From contig NC_033556.1 of NCBI RefSeq assembly GCF_001680005.1, positions 186,001 to 250,000 of the forward strand: a DNA stretch of 64,000 nucleotides, written 5' to 3'. Position 1 is the first letter of the stretch. Every line of letters starts with the position of its first letter. The notes beneath the pieces are model-generated. The model was not told where the DNA came from. It saw only the letters and a program-made list of their open reading frames with translations, and made no database searches. This DNA comes from Plasmodium coatneyi (lineage: Eukaryota; Apicomplexa; Aconoidasida; Haemosporida; Plasmodiidae). Below, one piece after another: positions 21,801-33,600 of the stretch. The translations under genes and the position numbers were made by a program.

Positions 21801-22575
21801 ACAGATGGTGCAGTTCTCCGCACATGGGTGTGACGTGCAATGGTCCACCTTCCCACTTACTAACTTGCTGCATCAAGTTGATTGCCCTCTGATTCTTCCT
21901 CCGCGACAGGAAAAAACGCACAAAACAGATAACCCTCATGATATCTTTTTTTATCTGCCCAATTCGGTACTGAGCCACAAATGTGAGGTAATGCCTATCC
22001 AGCGAATAGTTCGCATTTATATCTTTCCGTCTGATCAGGGTCTTGAGGCAAGGGGGAGATTTCTTATTCTTCTCACACACATGCAGAAGCATACACGAGT
22101 AGTTAGCTTCTTTCTCCTTTTTTTGATTGTGCTGATCGATGTGATGTTTCACTCCGTGCGGGTTGCTTTCGATGCAGCTTCCCGCATCAGCTGATTCCTC
22201 TGAACCATTGTTGTCACATCTTTCATTTAGATAACCATTGTGATCGCAACTGAAGCTGCAAATGGGAAGGCAGCTAAAGTGGCAAGACCCATCCACATTA
22301 AGCTCCACCGCTCTGCTATCATCACTAGACTTAATATTTTCCTTCGATGCTACTTCTCGCAATGCAGGTAAAACCTGCTCCTCTGGATCAGTTTCGAGAA
22401 AACTACTTCTACTTCTATTTGTGCTATTCGAATGAGTTCCCTGCAGATCATCTGGTTCACCCTGTCTCCCCCTGCGTACAAGAGCATTGCGACTTCCCGT
22501 GTACTTCTTTCTTTTTCTTTTCCTCTTAACTATTTTGAGAAAATAATTACACATAAAGCATTTATGTATCTTCAT
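18880..22575 (-). CDS. Atypical serine/threonine protein kinase
   Basis: Single exon, 1231 aa. The first ~720 residues are basic, low-complexity and unrecognised. The kinase domain fills the C-terminus (about 724-1231): VAIK lysine near 757, HRDIKLDN catalytic loop near 850, IIDFD near 870, GTKEYMSPD near 1075, and TDIYSIGVTIFLIL for the F helix. Two departures are visible. The glycine-rich loop is LIKDNSSNFVYK with no glycine, and the metal-binding motif is DFD instead of DFG. About 200 low-complexity residues are inserted in the activation segment between DFD and the APE-like SPD. The catalytic Lys, His-Arg-Asp and Asp are present, so activity is possible. Substrate unknown; P. falciparum has a putative kinase near the corresponding HECT gene (recalled, unchecked). 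Confidence 0.85.
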   Translation of the reverse strand: MKIHKCFMCNYFLKIVKRKRKRKKYTGSRNALVRRGRQGEPDDLQGTHSNSTNRSRSSFLETDPEEQVLPALREVASKENIKSSDDSRAVELNVDGSCHFSCLPICSFSCDHNGYLNERCDNNGSEESADAGSCIESNPHGVKHHIDQHNQKKEKEANYSCMLLHVCEKNKKSPPCLKTLIRRKDINANYSLDRHYLTFVAQYRIGQIKKDIMRVICFVRFFLSRRKNQRAINLMQQVSKWEGGPLHVTPMCGELHHLYKRQMSRINRSKCIYNDPILETRKRRSLRLFNKLVKQSVRVVQMLEMKKIRHKRFVDQRNVKPFHQTNVTTIMEKRVAKNKYLRGIIELCQMFVNLVDSSLFCTMSRMGKSVVRIGRAEKKTHRGTVTTTDAALHRRVNLNNDHTKDSVRNRKKGKHSFKGVHEGRHADKTSMSFFKENNVGTHFCEESGGDPSSMGTIKGIQEENTTLNSTVSNDMSAGRKQKGGKTRRSCINTHGGTELTKWDKIYSTVELDYSLKSRTMRRAKQTGKWSIVFPTCEGKTPVKKMHTRKCGPIGGKEKISVRKTHNRRNHYKMCNLGKNRNHRGRATKMWQSYFQENVKSDQTEEASEVEGETTLPEYDSHEEWVRAEKTFGVNSHKLGGEKGRREKDNHRMYDHGGRDPCWMVKRSETHRGRYNIPKEDDKKIDHSDKKWVYRNSERNSINQNDLNCVLHSENKFVECLRSCEDIWNNFKLVKLIKDNSSNFVYKCFDPNNRRYVAIKSVNKEKQLSIMSYSTYISIYRIVQKISNDNVVKIYDVLEGPSHFFIVMELCEGTDLVEYVSKEEIPFEKAKDIICQLLNGINALHANSIIHRDIKLDNLMFKDKDFEKLVIIDFDMCVYMYGELDVPVWKGSCLYGSDTKGGFDEDDFGSCGRGGEAAKVDITKVDFTSGNCAQAYCTNGSLTNPSFAQNSVHTNSMQVYKALPEHSYNCECITTEDATKRGRNVLRGSQFLTNNFYSNNTYTNKFVRNSEDRKNCIMYPPYSDSYIMIHRNSKKTTSINYNYISQIENGLLSACTGNTQKTFINEGDKVICNDLIVGTKEYMSPDCLKGIYSIRTDIYSIGVTIFLILFKNFPYMFEGKSINKWQNEVMKKNKDIVIPFSFLFHNVTCTYFVKLMDVHLMNNNIYFCKNSCLLDNNLKEIEKLRNIKIDFNQIKINAKNIYLIEILKRSLSLDLDDQYSSVSEILENKIFA

Positions 22576-24369
22576 GTTATGGTGTAATATTTTTTTTTCT
22601 TTTTATCAAGTTCCGAACAATTCATGTGAAAAGTGCTAAGAACTTTGTTCTTCATAATCCTAAGGTTGCGGTGAGTCTGTTTTGGGGGAGGGGGGTGAAG
22701 CTATCCTACACTGGTCAATGCACACAAAAAAAAGGGAAAAAGACGGAGGTAAACGCGGAAGTGAGGAAAAGTACGTAACCCTAAATGTAAGTGCAAATGG
22801 GAGCTTAAACGAAATGTTTAAATATATACACCTAGAAAACTACGTCAAAAAAAAAATGTTAATAATCATACGGAATGAGCTACTATTTTTTTTTGTGACT
22901 TCTCTTCTGCAGGGTTGTAGCTACCTGATGGGCTTCATCCGACTGATGCGATACTCTTGCTGTGTGTACGTGGTGCGCTCGTTTCGCCTTTCTCTAAACC
23001 TTTTTTTCTTTCTTGGTCTCTATGTTTGTTGGTTTGTGTGCTCCGTGCTGATCAAATGAGTACGTATGAATGTGCATGCGCGCGTTAGTGTGGAAAGTAA
23101 CAAAAATGTAAAGCTAGCAAAGATTGTAATAATGCAAAACGGCAGAATGACCAAGCAGCCACACTGCACGTTCGAACGGAAACGTCTTCTTCTCAGGATG
23201 TTAGTGCAAGTAATCCTCCGTTCGAGGAATGCAGCAAAATAGCGAGGCGTCCCGTGCGCGTCACTCGGTGCACGCCCTACGGGCTATGTATCCTCCGTTG
23301 CAGTATAGCGGCTTACCCTTTTTTTTTTTTTTTGGGGGGTTATTTATTTTTAAGATAAGGACAATGTTAAAAATGAGAAAATATCATACTCCCGGAGTTG
23401 TGATTTTTTTATTACGTTTCATTTTTATCTTTTTGTAGTTTACGTTTTTTGTTCTTAATTCTTAATTTGTGTTTTTACTTTATTTTATTTTACTTAATTT
23501 AATTTTTTTTTTTTTTCGCGATATTGTACTCTTGTTCGCGCTTTTTACAACTTTGGAAAAATTCCCGAATTGTTCTAATTTTATTTGTATGTAAAATTAG
23601 ATTTTTTCCTATTTTCCTCAAATTTACAAATGTGTAAATTTCTTATTTTCCCGCGAAAAAATTATCTTGTCTAAGGTATTTTCATCCATAAGAGGAAAAA
23701 AAATTAAAACCTCAAAAATATACAAAAAAAAAAAATATTTAATAAAATATTAAAAAATATATTAAAAAAAATACATCAAAATAAACAGCTTTAAATGCGT
23801 TAAAGTGAATTATTAAAAAATGCACGTAAAAGTTAGCGAGTTGTGTGCCCGTAATTTGTTTTGCGCTTAGCGGTTATTTGCTCCCTCATTGGCCCATCGT
23901 TCATCTGTTCACTTTTTTTATTTTATTTTTTACAACTTTGGTTGTTTTACCTTATTCGGTTAACTGGTGAACATATAGCTGTGACACTCTTCACCTCGGG
24001 TGGCAATTAGAATTGTGCACCTAGACCAAGGGGGAAATTGCATGAGAACAAAAGAAGGGGATACTCGGCACTTAACACGTTTTGCGTGTTGTACACACTC
24101 TGCTGGCTCTGCACCCTTCCCCTAGTTTACCCTATTCGCCCACCTTACAACACAGTTTGCACTTAACCCTTCGCCCATCCCAAATGCCCTTCCGCGTAAT
24201 CATCCTGCTAACAGTATTTTAAACAAATTTGTGCGTTAAGAATTATGCTGGGGGGCGGGTACACAAATACATAGTTTATTTTTTTCGTTCTTTTTTAATG
24301 AATGGAATGGTTGTGGACGGCATAGTGGGCCATGTACACACACATATGCGCGCAATGTGTGCAGTAGTG

Positions 24370-24406
<37 letters not shown>

Positions 24407-24657
24407 CACACAGGGCATACAACACGTATAGTACACGCACACACCAAAAAAAAAAATCTGCGTACTCGTATGGCCCCACAAAAATTGCAAATTTCCGAGA
24501 AGCTTACTATTTTCCCATATGGGAAGCAAAACAAGCGGTCATGAATAAGGCTAAGGCAAAATGTCATTCAGGGTTGCTACTTTGAACCACAAGATCTTGC
24601 AAAATGCGCACCTTGTGAAGAATACTACATTGGGAACTCAGTTCTGCTTGTATGCAA
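22576..24657. other. Intergenic: 5' flank of the kinase, 3' flank of the HECT ligase
   Basis: About 2 kb without a supported gene. 23440-23820 is strongly AT-rich with a nested inverted-repeat element (23511-23661). A 35-base A run lies at 24370-24404. ORFs here are short and feature-less. Confidence 0.5.
23511..23661. other. Nested inverted-repeat element
   Basis: Outer arms TTTTTTCGCG (23511-23520) and CGCGAAAAAA (23652-23661) are perfect complements. Inside are two perfect 9-bp hairpins: CTAATTTTA/TAAAATTAG (23575-23600, 8-base loop) and AAATTTACA/TGTAAATTT (23620-23641, 4-base loop). The layout is like a folded non-coding RNA, but AT-rich DNA yields inverted repeats by chance and no known RNA family is recognised. 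Confidence 0.4.
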
Positions 24658-27600
24658 CTATGATAAGGAAAAAATCTTCTGGCCTATTGCGGAAATGTGC
24701 GGGCACAAGGGTGAAAAAAAAAAATTAAATACAAAATAATTTAGCAATGTGGGGGAAAGGGGTGGTATTCGTAGCAGTAGTCGTATGGATGCTCACATGC
24801 GCGTGTGCGCCGCGATACTGGGCTTTAAGCATACGCCTAATTATCAACAGGCAAACACACCATTTGAGCAAAGCTCAAATGTACATGTATAATGCACACA
24901 CATACGCATACGAACATGCACAGTGGTGACAATAAGGCACCCCCCAAATGATCTAAACATATTTTTACCTTCATTAATGGCGTACAATAATCTGTTCCTG
25001 AGCTTTTCTTTATTTTTATAATCGGGAATTTTTAAGTAGTTGGTGCAGGTCATCACACTGGGCAAATCGTTATTGTCTTCCTTTTTCACAACTTTCATGA
25101 GAGGCCTACGAAAGAGGGGGAGGGGATACGGATCAGAAAATTGGCAATGCGTTCAATCGCGCAAAATGTGCTCCTCGCATGTCACCGATTAAACATAAGA
25201 ACCGAAGCGCGCCTCGTGCGTTACTCACTTCAAAGCTGCAAATCCTTTATTCGGCAAGGCGGACGTTCCGGTGCAAAACTTAACAAACAGCTTCCTCTCT
25301 TCCTTGTTGAACTCCGACAATATTTCGATCAGGGTGATAAATGTAACAGAGTCGTTGGTGTACCTGGAGTGGTGGGAAGAAAGGAAGAACAAAGCAATAT
25401 CGTGTGTGCACACAGATGAGTGGATAACACATGCAAATGCACACACGGGGGATAATCACCCACGTTCGTTTTTCTTCCATTTTTTTTTTTTTTTTTGCTC
25501 TCTTACCCATGGTCTGGCTTAATATACGTTGACAGGTGCAGCTTCGTCCAGTGTTCGTCATTCTCGATATTGCTGCCGAAAAGGTATTCGCAAATTTCCT
25601 CTTCGTCAAATATGTTCGTGCACAAAAGGGGGGCGATCGTGCTGAAGCCGAAGCGGAAGGCCCATATCTGCGAGGGGGGAAAAGAGGTACACGCACGTGA
25701 AGCGGTTCGCGGTAAAACGATACACACACGAACATGTGCATACGCTTATGCATACACATGCTCTCTCAGCGCCACGATCAACTGTACCTGAAACTTTATC
25801 CCCTCATACAGGGAATACTCGATGGTTTTATTTATGAACAGGTCCAGGTTTTCGTTGTTCACTGCAATGTTGGCTCCGTTCGGGATTAGCTCAACGGGTG
25901 GGTCGCTCCCTGTCAAATTGGAAAGGGAAATCGCGTGAATGCCATATCATCGTGGAGGACATGCCCCAACAAAGGGAGCACACCACGCAAACAGCGCAGC
26001 AGTACTGCGTACGGGGGGAGGCACAGTTCACCATGTTGCCCTCTCGCCCAAATGGGAATGCCCAATTACCTAATAGGGTAAAATCGAGCATCAAATCTTC
26101 AACATTTTTGTTTTCCTTTCGATACTCCAGCAGTTTATTTATGCTGCTCATGTTGACTCGGTCGATCTGCGCAGGGAGAAGCGGAAAAGTGGGGGGGCCA
26201 AAAACGTGTAAACTGAGTAACATAACTTGAAGAAACTTTCATTAAGTTCCTCTCAAACGTAAATATGCAAACGGGTGATCACACATATCGATGTGAATAG
26301 CTCCTTGCACGTGGAAGCCATTCTCCTGGTGCGCCTCATAGCATTACCGCTTGATAGTGCTGAAACTTAGAGATGTTGACATATCCGGAGTTGTTCATAA
26401 CCAGGTACCAAAACAGGGGGTGCAGATTAACATTTACGTTCCTATTGTCTGTTAAAATTTTTGCACACAACTGACCCAACAATTTGAAGTACTTAAAGAG
26501 TCTATTTTCAAGAGTGTCTTGTTCAATATTGGTCACCTTCTTTCTGCTCTTTTCTTGCAATTTCTTTTGAAAGTTTTCATTCAACTTTTTGCTCATATTG
26601 CTGACGATCGGTTTGCTTGGCTCATCATTATTACCCTTGTTCTGAGCAGAATCCTCCTTTACCTTTTCATTTGCTTCATTTGATGTCTTTAAATTAATCC
26701 CCTGTGAGGACGATTTGTTTTCCATTTCGCTTATTAGTGAACTGATAATATTTTGCGCTACTGATCGGGATATGTTGGCTTCATCGTTTAGGTTCATTTT
26801 TCTTCGTGCCTCTTGCTGTCTCCTTACCTCCATATCATTATCTTCCTTCATAAAATGCTCCTCAAAATCTTTAGTAAATAGCTTATATCGTTTGACGTGC
26901 ACATTTTTGTTCTCCATTTCGCTGGTCTCCTTTTTCTCGTTGTCAGTAACTTCTTCTTGTTCAACATCGTCAGAGAGGAGATATTTCTTTTTGCTGTTTT
27001 CACTTTTTACAATTTTGGTATCCTCCTGCTTATTCGTTTTATCGAGTTTTGTTTTTTTCGCCCCGTCTTCCTTACCTTCTACACCCTTGTCCAACAACTT
27101 GCAGCAGTGCCTCTCAGCTTTCTCCTCCTTTACCGACACGTTGCTTACGTTCCTGGAGCTGCTCGCTACATCTGACACGCTCATCGATTTGTTTGACGCC
27201 GCACCGACTGGAGAATCTTTTATTTCGCTAAATTTAGACGCATGGGGTTTCTTGCTTCCCGGCCTCTTATCCGTTTTCTTTTTCTTCAAATTGCTCTTTC
27301 GCGTATTTTCCGTTTCGTCTGCCGAATCGGACTTTTTTTCTTCCTCCGATTGGGCGGCAGCACGTTGTGCTTGTGTACCTGTCTTGGCTGTGCTACTCGG
27401 CGTATCCGCAAGGGGGGCAATTGTTTCAATGCCCTGGTTTACTTCCTCCGCAACGTCTCCCCGCTCTTGCTTCATTTGCACGCTTTCTGAACCTTCCACC
27501 AGTGGTGATCCACCCTTCGTATCTACCACCTTCCTCTCACTCATCAGGCTCTTCTTCTTACTCTCCTCGTCCTGCTTCTCACTCGAGCCTACGTAACACC

Positions 27601-30600
27601 TAATCCTTTTCTTTTTATTTTTCTCAGAGTTAATATATTCCTCTTCCCCCAATTTAATTATGCTCTCCATTCTGACGTCAAATGTGGTGTTCTTTTTGTA
27701 CGAACATGCGCTGCTCGTTGCGGGGGTGGTTTTCTTTACACTGGAGTTAGCCTTGTCGCTGCGGTGACTCTCACCATAGGTGTTGTTGTCCCCAAGGGTA
27801 TCACCCTCCTCCTCCACCTCATCATCATAATCATCATTGTAGTCGTCCTCCTCTTCATCAACATCATATTTGTTCAGGTACTTCTTCTTCTGTTTGTTTC
27901 TCCCCTTGGTTACGTCACTGTCGGTGAATAATTGGTCGTCGCCCTTTTTGTTCCTCTCACTTGTAGCTTTTTCCTGTTCATTTTTTTTCTTGTTCCTCCT
28001 GCTGCTGCTGCTAGGACTGCCTGCGTTGGTTGCGTCCCCCCCGGTAGCTGCATTATTCTTTTTCTTACTCTCATTCTTTTTACCACCCTTTTTAACATTC
28101 TCAGAATACTTCTTCCCCTTTTTGTACTTCAACTTGTTCCCCAAGAATTCCATTTCGGACAGGTCTTCGTACTTCCCGAAGCTGTTACCTTCACTGGTAA
28201 ACACATTCGAATTCATGGAGTAGAGAAAATGGTTAATTAGGCTGTTCACCGAGTGGTAACTGCTTCCGTTTGCCCCTTCGCTAATCACATTTATGCGTTT
28301 GTTAAGTGATGAGGACGATGAGTGACTTGGGTTAGCATTTTGCAAATGGTACCCCTTGTTACCGACGCTGCCAAGGTGGCTGGCATATGTGTAGTAATTG
28401 TTTCCTCCACTGTGTGCACCTCCATTTATGTTGCTTGCACTGCTCGATCCGCTATTCAGCCCCATCAGCTCCGAATTTTTTGGCTTCTTCAATAAATTAA
28501 AGTCGAAATTATTTAAGTCAATTTTGTAGGAAAGAGGAAACAAGTAAGTGTCCTCCAATTTGAACAGCTTCAATTTTTCCTTCTTTAACTCCTCTATCAC
28601 TTCATTGTAGAATTCTAGGGAAGGCCCCAACCCTGTGCCCTCCTCATTGAAAAACTCTATATCCAAATATGATGGAGTAATAAAATTTGAATTGATAAAA
28701 TGCATATGATTAAATATACGAAAGGAAGAGTCTACCATCTTGTTTCTGTGCAATTTAATCTTCGTCCTTGGTAAGGTTAAAGTTGTATTATCGGACAAAA
28801 AATTAAACAGCTTTTTTTTATCACAGTTATATGTATAATTTGCGCACACAGAAAGTAGATGCTCCTCCGTTAGGGACTTATTACCGAAACTTATTTTGTC
28901 GTTGAACTTTTCCACCACTTCTTTTATCTTCTGCTTGTAATTATATAAGCCTCTATAATTTCCAAAGTAAACTATCTCAAAAAATAATAGCCTTATGTCA
29001 ATGTCCACCACAAAATTAAAGAGGTAAAAAATTTTATATACCCATGATGGGATCTTTTCACTGAAGAGGAAGAGAGGATTATTCAGGTAGTACATCACCT
29101 TGTTGTTAATACTGTTCAGGATGAAGCACTTTTTCTTTATATCTTTTATTCCCACTGCGGGACTTCTTTCTCCATTCGCTGCCTTTTCTAAGAACGTTTC
29201 CTCCATCAGGCTATTCATCTCCTTTATCGTTTCCTCGTTTAACATGCTGTTGCCAGTCAATTCGACATCCCCCACTTTAAACATGGAATTATCCCGGGCC
29301 TTGTTATTCACGTAAAAAGTCAGTAACGATGGAATGTCACACATATTAAAATGCCTGCACAGCAAGTAGAGAAACTTGAAAAACATAAAATTGTATATGT
29401 TCTGTAGGAAAATATCCTTATCTTCGTCTCGTGTTTTTCGACATTTTCCCTTCACCGATTGGCCTGAACGACTGCTCATTTTGCGGGCAAGTTGATCTTC
29501 CTTTCGAGATCCACAACCCCGTGCCGTCGAGCGGGAAGAAACATGGTTTTTTCTCACAATTTCGCTGTACATAGGCATATAGTTAAATAGGAGGTACTGG
29601 TCTTCCCCACTGGGGATAATGCCATTCTGGTGATTACTCTCTTTTACATGTCCCCCTATTATGGTGTCCTGGCTGGTAGTTTCACCCCTGCGGTGCTTCA
29701 CATATAGGGACCTTTCCCTCTCCCTGATCCTATGAATTTTATCAACGAGGCTTTCCCTTCGCGATGAATTACTCTCCTTCATGTCATCCTCCCCTTGATG
29801 CACTAAAAAGTGAATGCTGTGTAGATGCGTGCTCAACATCACGTCCTTATTAATGTAATGATCGTCCAAGAAAACCAGCTCAGTCACCTTCCTCATTTCG
29901 GTTTTTAAAAAAGTGGAAAGGTACATCGAATCGCTCTCCACGCAATTTCTCTGCGATAGGAATAAATTCAACTCCTTCTCCTGATAGTTCTCCTTCAGGT
30001 AGTCTATCAAGAAGGAGGGTTTATCTTCCCCTTCTGAGAGGTCCTTCCCGTAGGACATCATCCGATCCACATCATACTCATCCTCGTAGTAGTGTCCATC
30101 TGTGAGGTCCACGTTATTTGCACTTACACCAGCAGTTGCATCGTTGCTCAACTTCCCCTTCATTTCCAAACCGTCCTCCTGCGCTTCGTGCGTCAATTGT
30201 TCCCTCTTCTTCGCATCCTCAGTAGGGTCCCCTTTCAACATGCGGAAGAAGCTTTTCTTGGAGGGTTCCCCCAACCCACCGTTTTCCGCAATATCCGCAT
30301 TGTCTGCACCACCTCGCAAATCATCCGCGTTGTACAAATTCTTAACCAAGTCAAAGGAAATGTTAAAAACATTAAATTTATCGCTAACAATTCTACAGTT
30401 TAAGGGGGTTTCAATGCTGGACTTGATTTTCCTAAAGGTAATGGGATCTACATAACTGTGAAGGTCGTCCTGGTTTTCTCTCCTTTCGCATAACTTCCTT
30501 CTCGTTTCCTCACTCAGCTCAGCTGCACTGTTGTTCGTTTTCTTTTTCTTGGACACAATGTGTATATTGCCTTTACCGCTAAAATCATCGGGCAAGAAAT

Positions 30601-33600
30601 TCAAGCAAGAAGGTTCATTCTGTTTTCTCTTTTTAATCACTTTGAAATTTATACTATGTGTGTTGTTTCCGCTGTGAGGGGGATAACCATCACCCGTGTA
30701 GAAGCAACCACCAAGGGAATAATTCTCCGAAGCGGAGCTTCCATTTCCATGCCCATTCCATAGGTACCTTATTTGACTTTTCATTTGCCCACAATTTATA
30801 GGAAGTAACTCTACAATATCGTTGTACACGTAAAAATTATCCGTGTTGTAAAAAATATTTTCCTCATTCAAACAAGCTGAATTTCTCTTCATATAATACA
30901 GATCGTTCAGCTTTATCAGATACTCGGAAAGGCAGGAATCGTTGTGTATATCGATACCGTTCACTGACAGGACAACCAAGTCTTCCTCCTTCGAGTAGTA
31001 CTTTGCATTGGCATTTTTGTTGCTCCTGTTTAGATTTTTCTTTACGTAGTTTTCTATCTTATTAAGCGAATCAAATATGCTGAAGGTTGCATGTAGGTTC
31101 TTTGGCTTATCTTGGTAGTTCCTTCCGAAGAAGAGCAGTCTGTGGGTAAGGTCCTTGGTGTAGGCATTTCTGTTGGGGACTACGCCTCTGGGGCTTCTTT
31201 GCAATTTTGAGCTTCCTCCTCCGATGCTCGCGCTGAGTTGCTTCGTCTCATCATTTATGACTTCAACATCTATGTTTTCCTTCCTGGAATTTGCGCCCTC
31301 ATCCTTGGTAACTCTACATTCAGATAAATGTTGCCCTCCATGCGAAGTTACCTCGTTCAATGCCGTGGATTCATTTGCTTCACTTTCTGCGCTCGCTTCG
31401 GGAGAGCCCAGATTCATCTTTTCCAAGCTGAGCGAGATGGGCAAGCCTTCACCGAGGGAACTAAAAATCGATACGTTATCCACGTAGAGACCGTTTCTCC
31501 TCAAATGCACAGGGAAGTGACAGTTGTAGTTATTATATATGCTCCTATTTTTCTTTTTATCAAATGCTGTGCTGTCATTATTATCGTAAAATAAATTTTC
31601 GTAAAATGAATCCTTCGGGATATAGTCAAAATGTTTGTAATTGCTTCCTGTGAAATAATCGAATAGACTATTGTGTCCCTTCCTGCTTTCATTCAATTTG
31701 TTGCTTTTTTTTTTCTTTTCCTTATTTGCCTTGTCGCTAAAAATAGAGGAGGCTTTGTCCACCATTCCTTCTCCTGTTGCGTTGCTGTCAACATGGTCGG
31801 CATTTCCCACTCTTTGTTCCTTCGCTTCGTGAGGATCCTTTTCCCTTATTATTTCCACTCCTTTGGAGATCTCCTTTAAGACGTCGATGATTGGTATGGC
31901 GGGGTTGCCCCGGTTTGCTTCTCTGGAGGGGCGTTCCCTACCTGCGTTGTGTGTGTCGTCCGCCTCATCTGCTTGGCCCATCTGAAACTCCCTCTCGATG
32001 TTCTTTATTATGCGCACCTTTTCGCAACTCACGTCAAAATCGACCTCCTCCTGATCCCCCTCGTCGTCCTCCCGCTGGACCTTCTCCACCTTACCGCTCC
32101 CTTCATTTGTCAGTACCCCCTCCGCAGCAGCATCGCCTACTGCGCCTTCCTTGCAATGTGACGAATCCGCATTTTTTTTCTTCTTCTGATCAGCAAATTC
32201 GGTAAAGCTACCTTTACCACTAGCCCCAACGTTCTCCTCGTCTTTCCCCTTCTTCCTTCTCTGCTTGAGAGATTTAATAAAAGCATCAGTGTTGTTCTTC
32301 CTGTACTTGGGGATAAACAGCGAATTCAGGTTTTCGCTTTTTAGCGAAGGGAAATCATCATAGTGTTTGATCCAGGAATCCACGCTACTACTTCCCCGGT
32401 GATAAGAAAAGTCTGGTTTTTCTAAAGGTACGATTCCGGCCTGACCGTTTTTCGCAGCACCATAGTTCCTGCTCCCATTAGAAGCGTTCCAACTCTCTTT
32501 GAAAAAGTAGATCGGTAAATTGTCATGCACGTTTAGGCACTCCCTTGTCAACCGAATGAGTAGAGAACACTTTGTAAAGGATAGATTATTCATAATTAGA
32601 TAATAGTGGTAGGAGTCGAAAATATCCGTCACTACTGCCTTGATTTTATCCAGTTGCACTTCGTCAATATCGTCTATCACTTGGTCTCCCCCCAGTTGGT
32701 AAAATATCCCATACAAGGTTTTCACGCTGTTCAAAAATAACCCCTGTACCACTTCACCCCTTTTGTTATGGTTGCCAAAGAGTAAGGCGTATAAAAAGAT
32801 GTACAGCCTAACATTTCTATCGATGCTTTTTAGCAAATTCAGAACGTTTCTCCGGTTGATGTGGGCGCATGAGAGGGAACTGTCCCCAAAGCGCAAGTCG
32901 TCATTCCCTTTCTTCCCCATTTTACTTTGCCCATCCTGATAAAACAATTTTTGGAACAAAAAAAAATACAGGCGCTTTGCCACATTGTACTGGTAGAAAT
33001 AGATGGAAGCGTCTTCCCCCATGGAGGACAGATGACCAAACAGATTAACCAAATAGCAGTAACTCAAAACGATGCCATTGTAGCATGTGCGCTCGTCAAC
33101 AATCAGGTGACTTAAACGTATCGGTTGGCCGCCATTCTCCATCTTGTTTTTCTCCTTTGCTAATTTCACATTCTGGTAGTTCAAAAAGATCACCTCAAAT
33201 TCGAGGGAAATATTCTTCATTTCTCTTTCCCAATTGAAGAATAGGAAGTTGCCCTTCTCACAGCGGCCCTTTCCAATACCATCACAAGTGCCTGTTTTTC
33301 CCTTGTACAGCTCGTAAAAGTAGCAGAACATAATATTGTAGATTTCTTTGTTGCCACACATGTAGTCATTCCCACTGGTAGGGCACATTTCGCCCACTTT
33401 TTTTTCCAAAATTTTGCTAATGATGTTGTTCAGCACATGTAAGTTGGATCCTTGGTCGTAGGATAACGGGGACAGCACATGGGTAGTGCCCTGACTAAGC
33501 GCATAGCCGTTGCTATCAACACAAGCTGCATTTTCGCCCTTCACAGACGCGAACACCGAATTGGTCCCAATGAGTGCTGAAAAGTGCTCCACAATTCTAC

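Noticed and set aside
23440..23830. Possible centromere
   Set aside because: AT-rich but only about 400 bases and interrupted by CGCG; malaria centromeres are longer and more uniformly AT-rich.
26715..27596. 293-codon plus-strand ORF inside the HECT gene
   Set aside because: Antisense of Lys/Glu-rich low complexity; Ser/Phe/Leu-rich composition is typical of such shadows.
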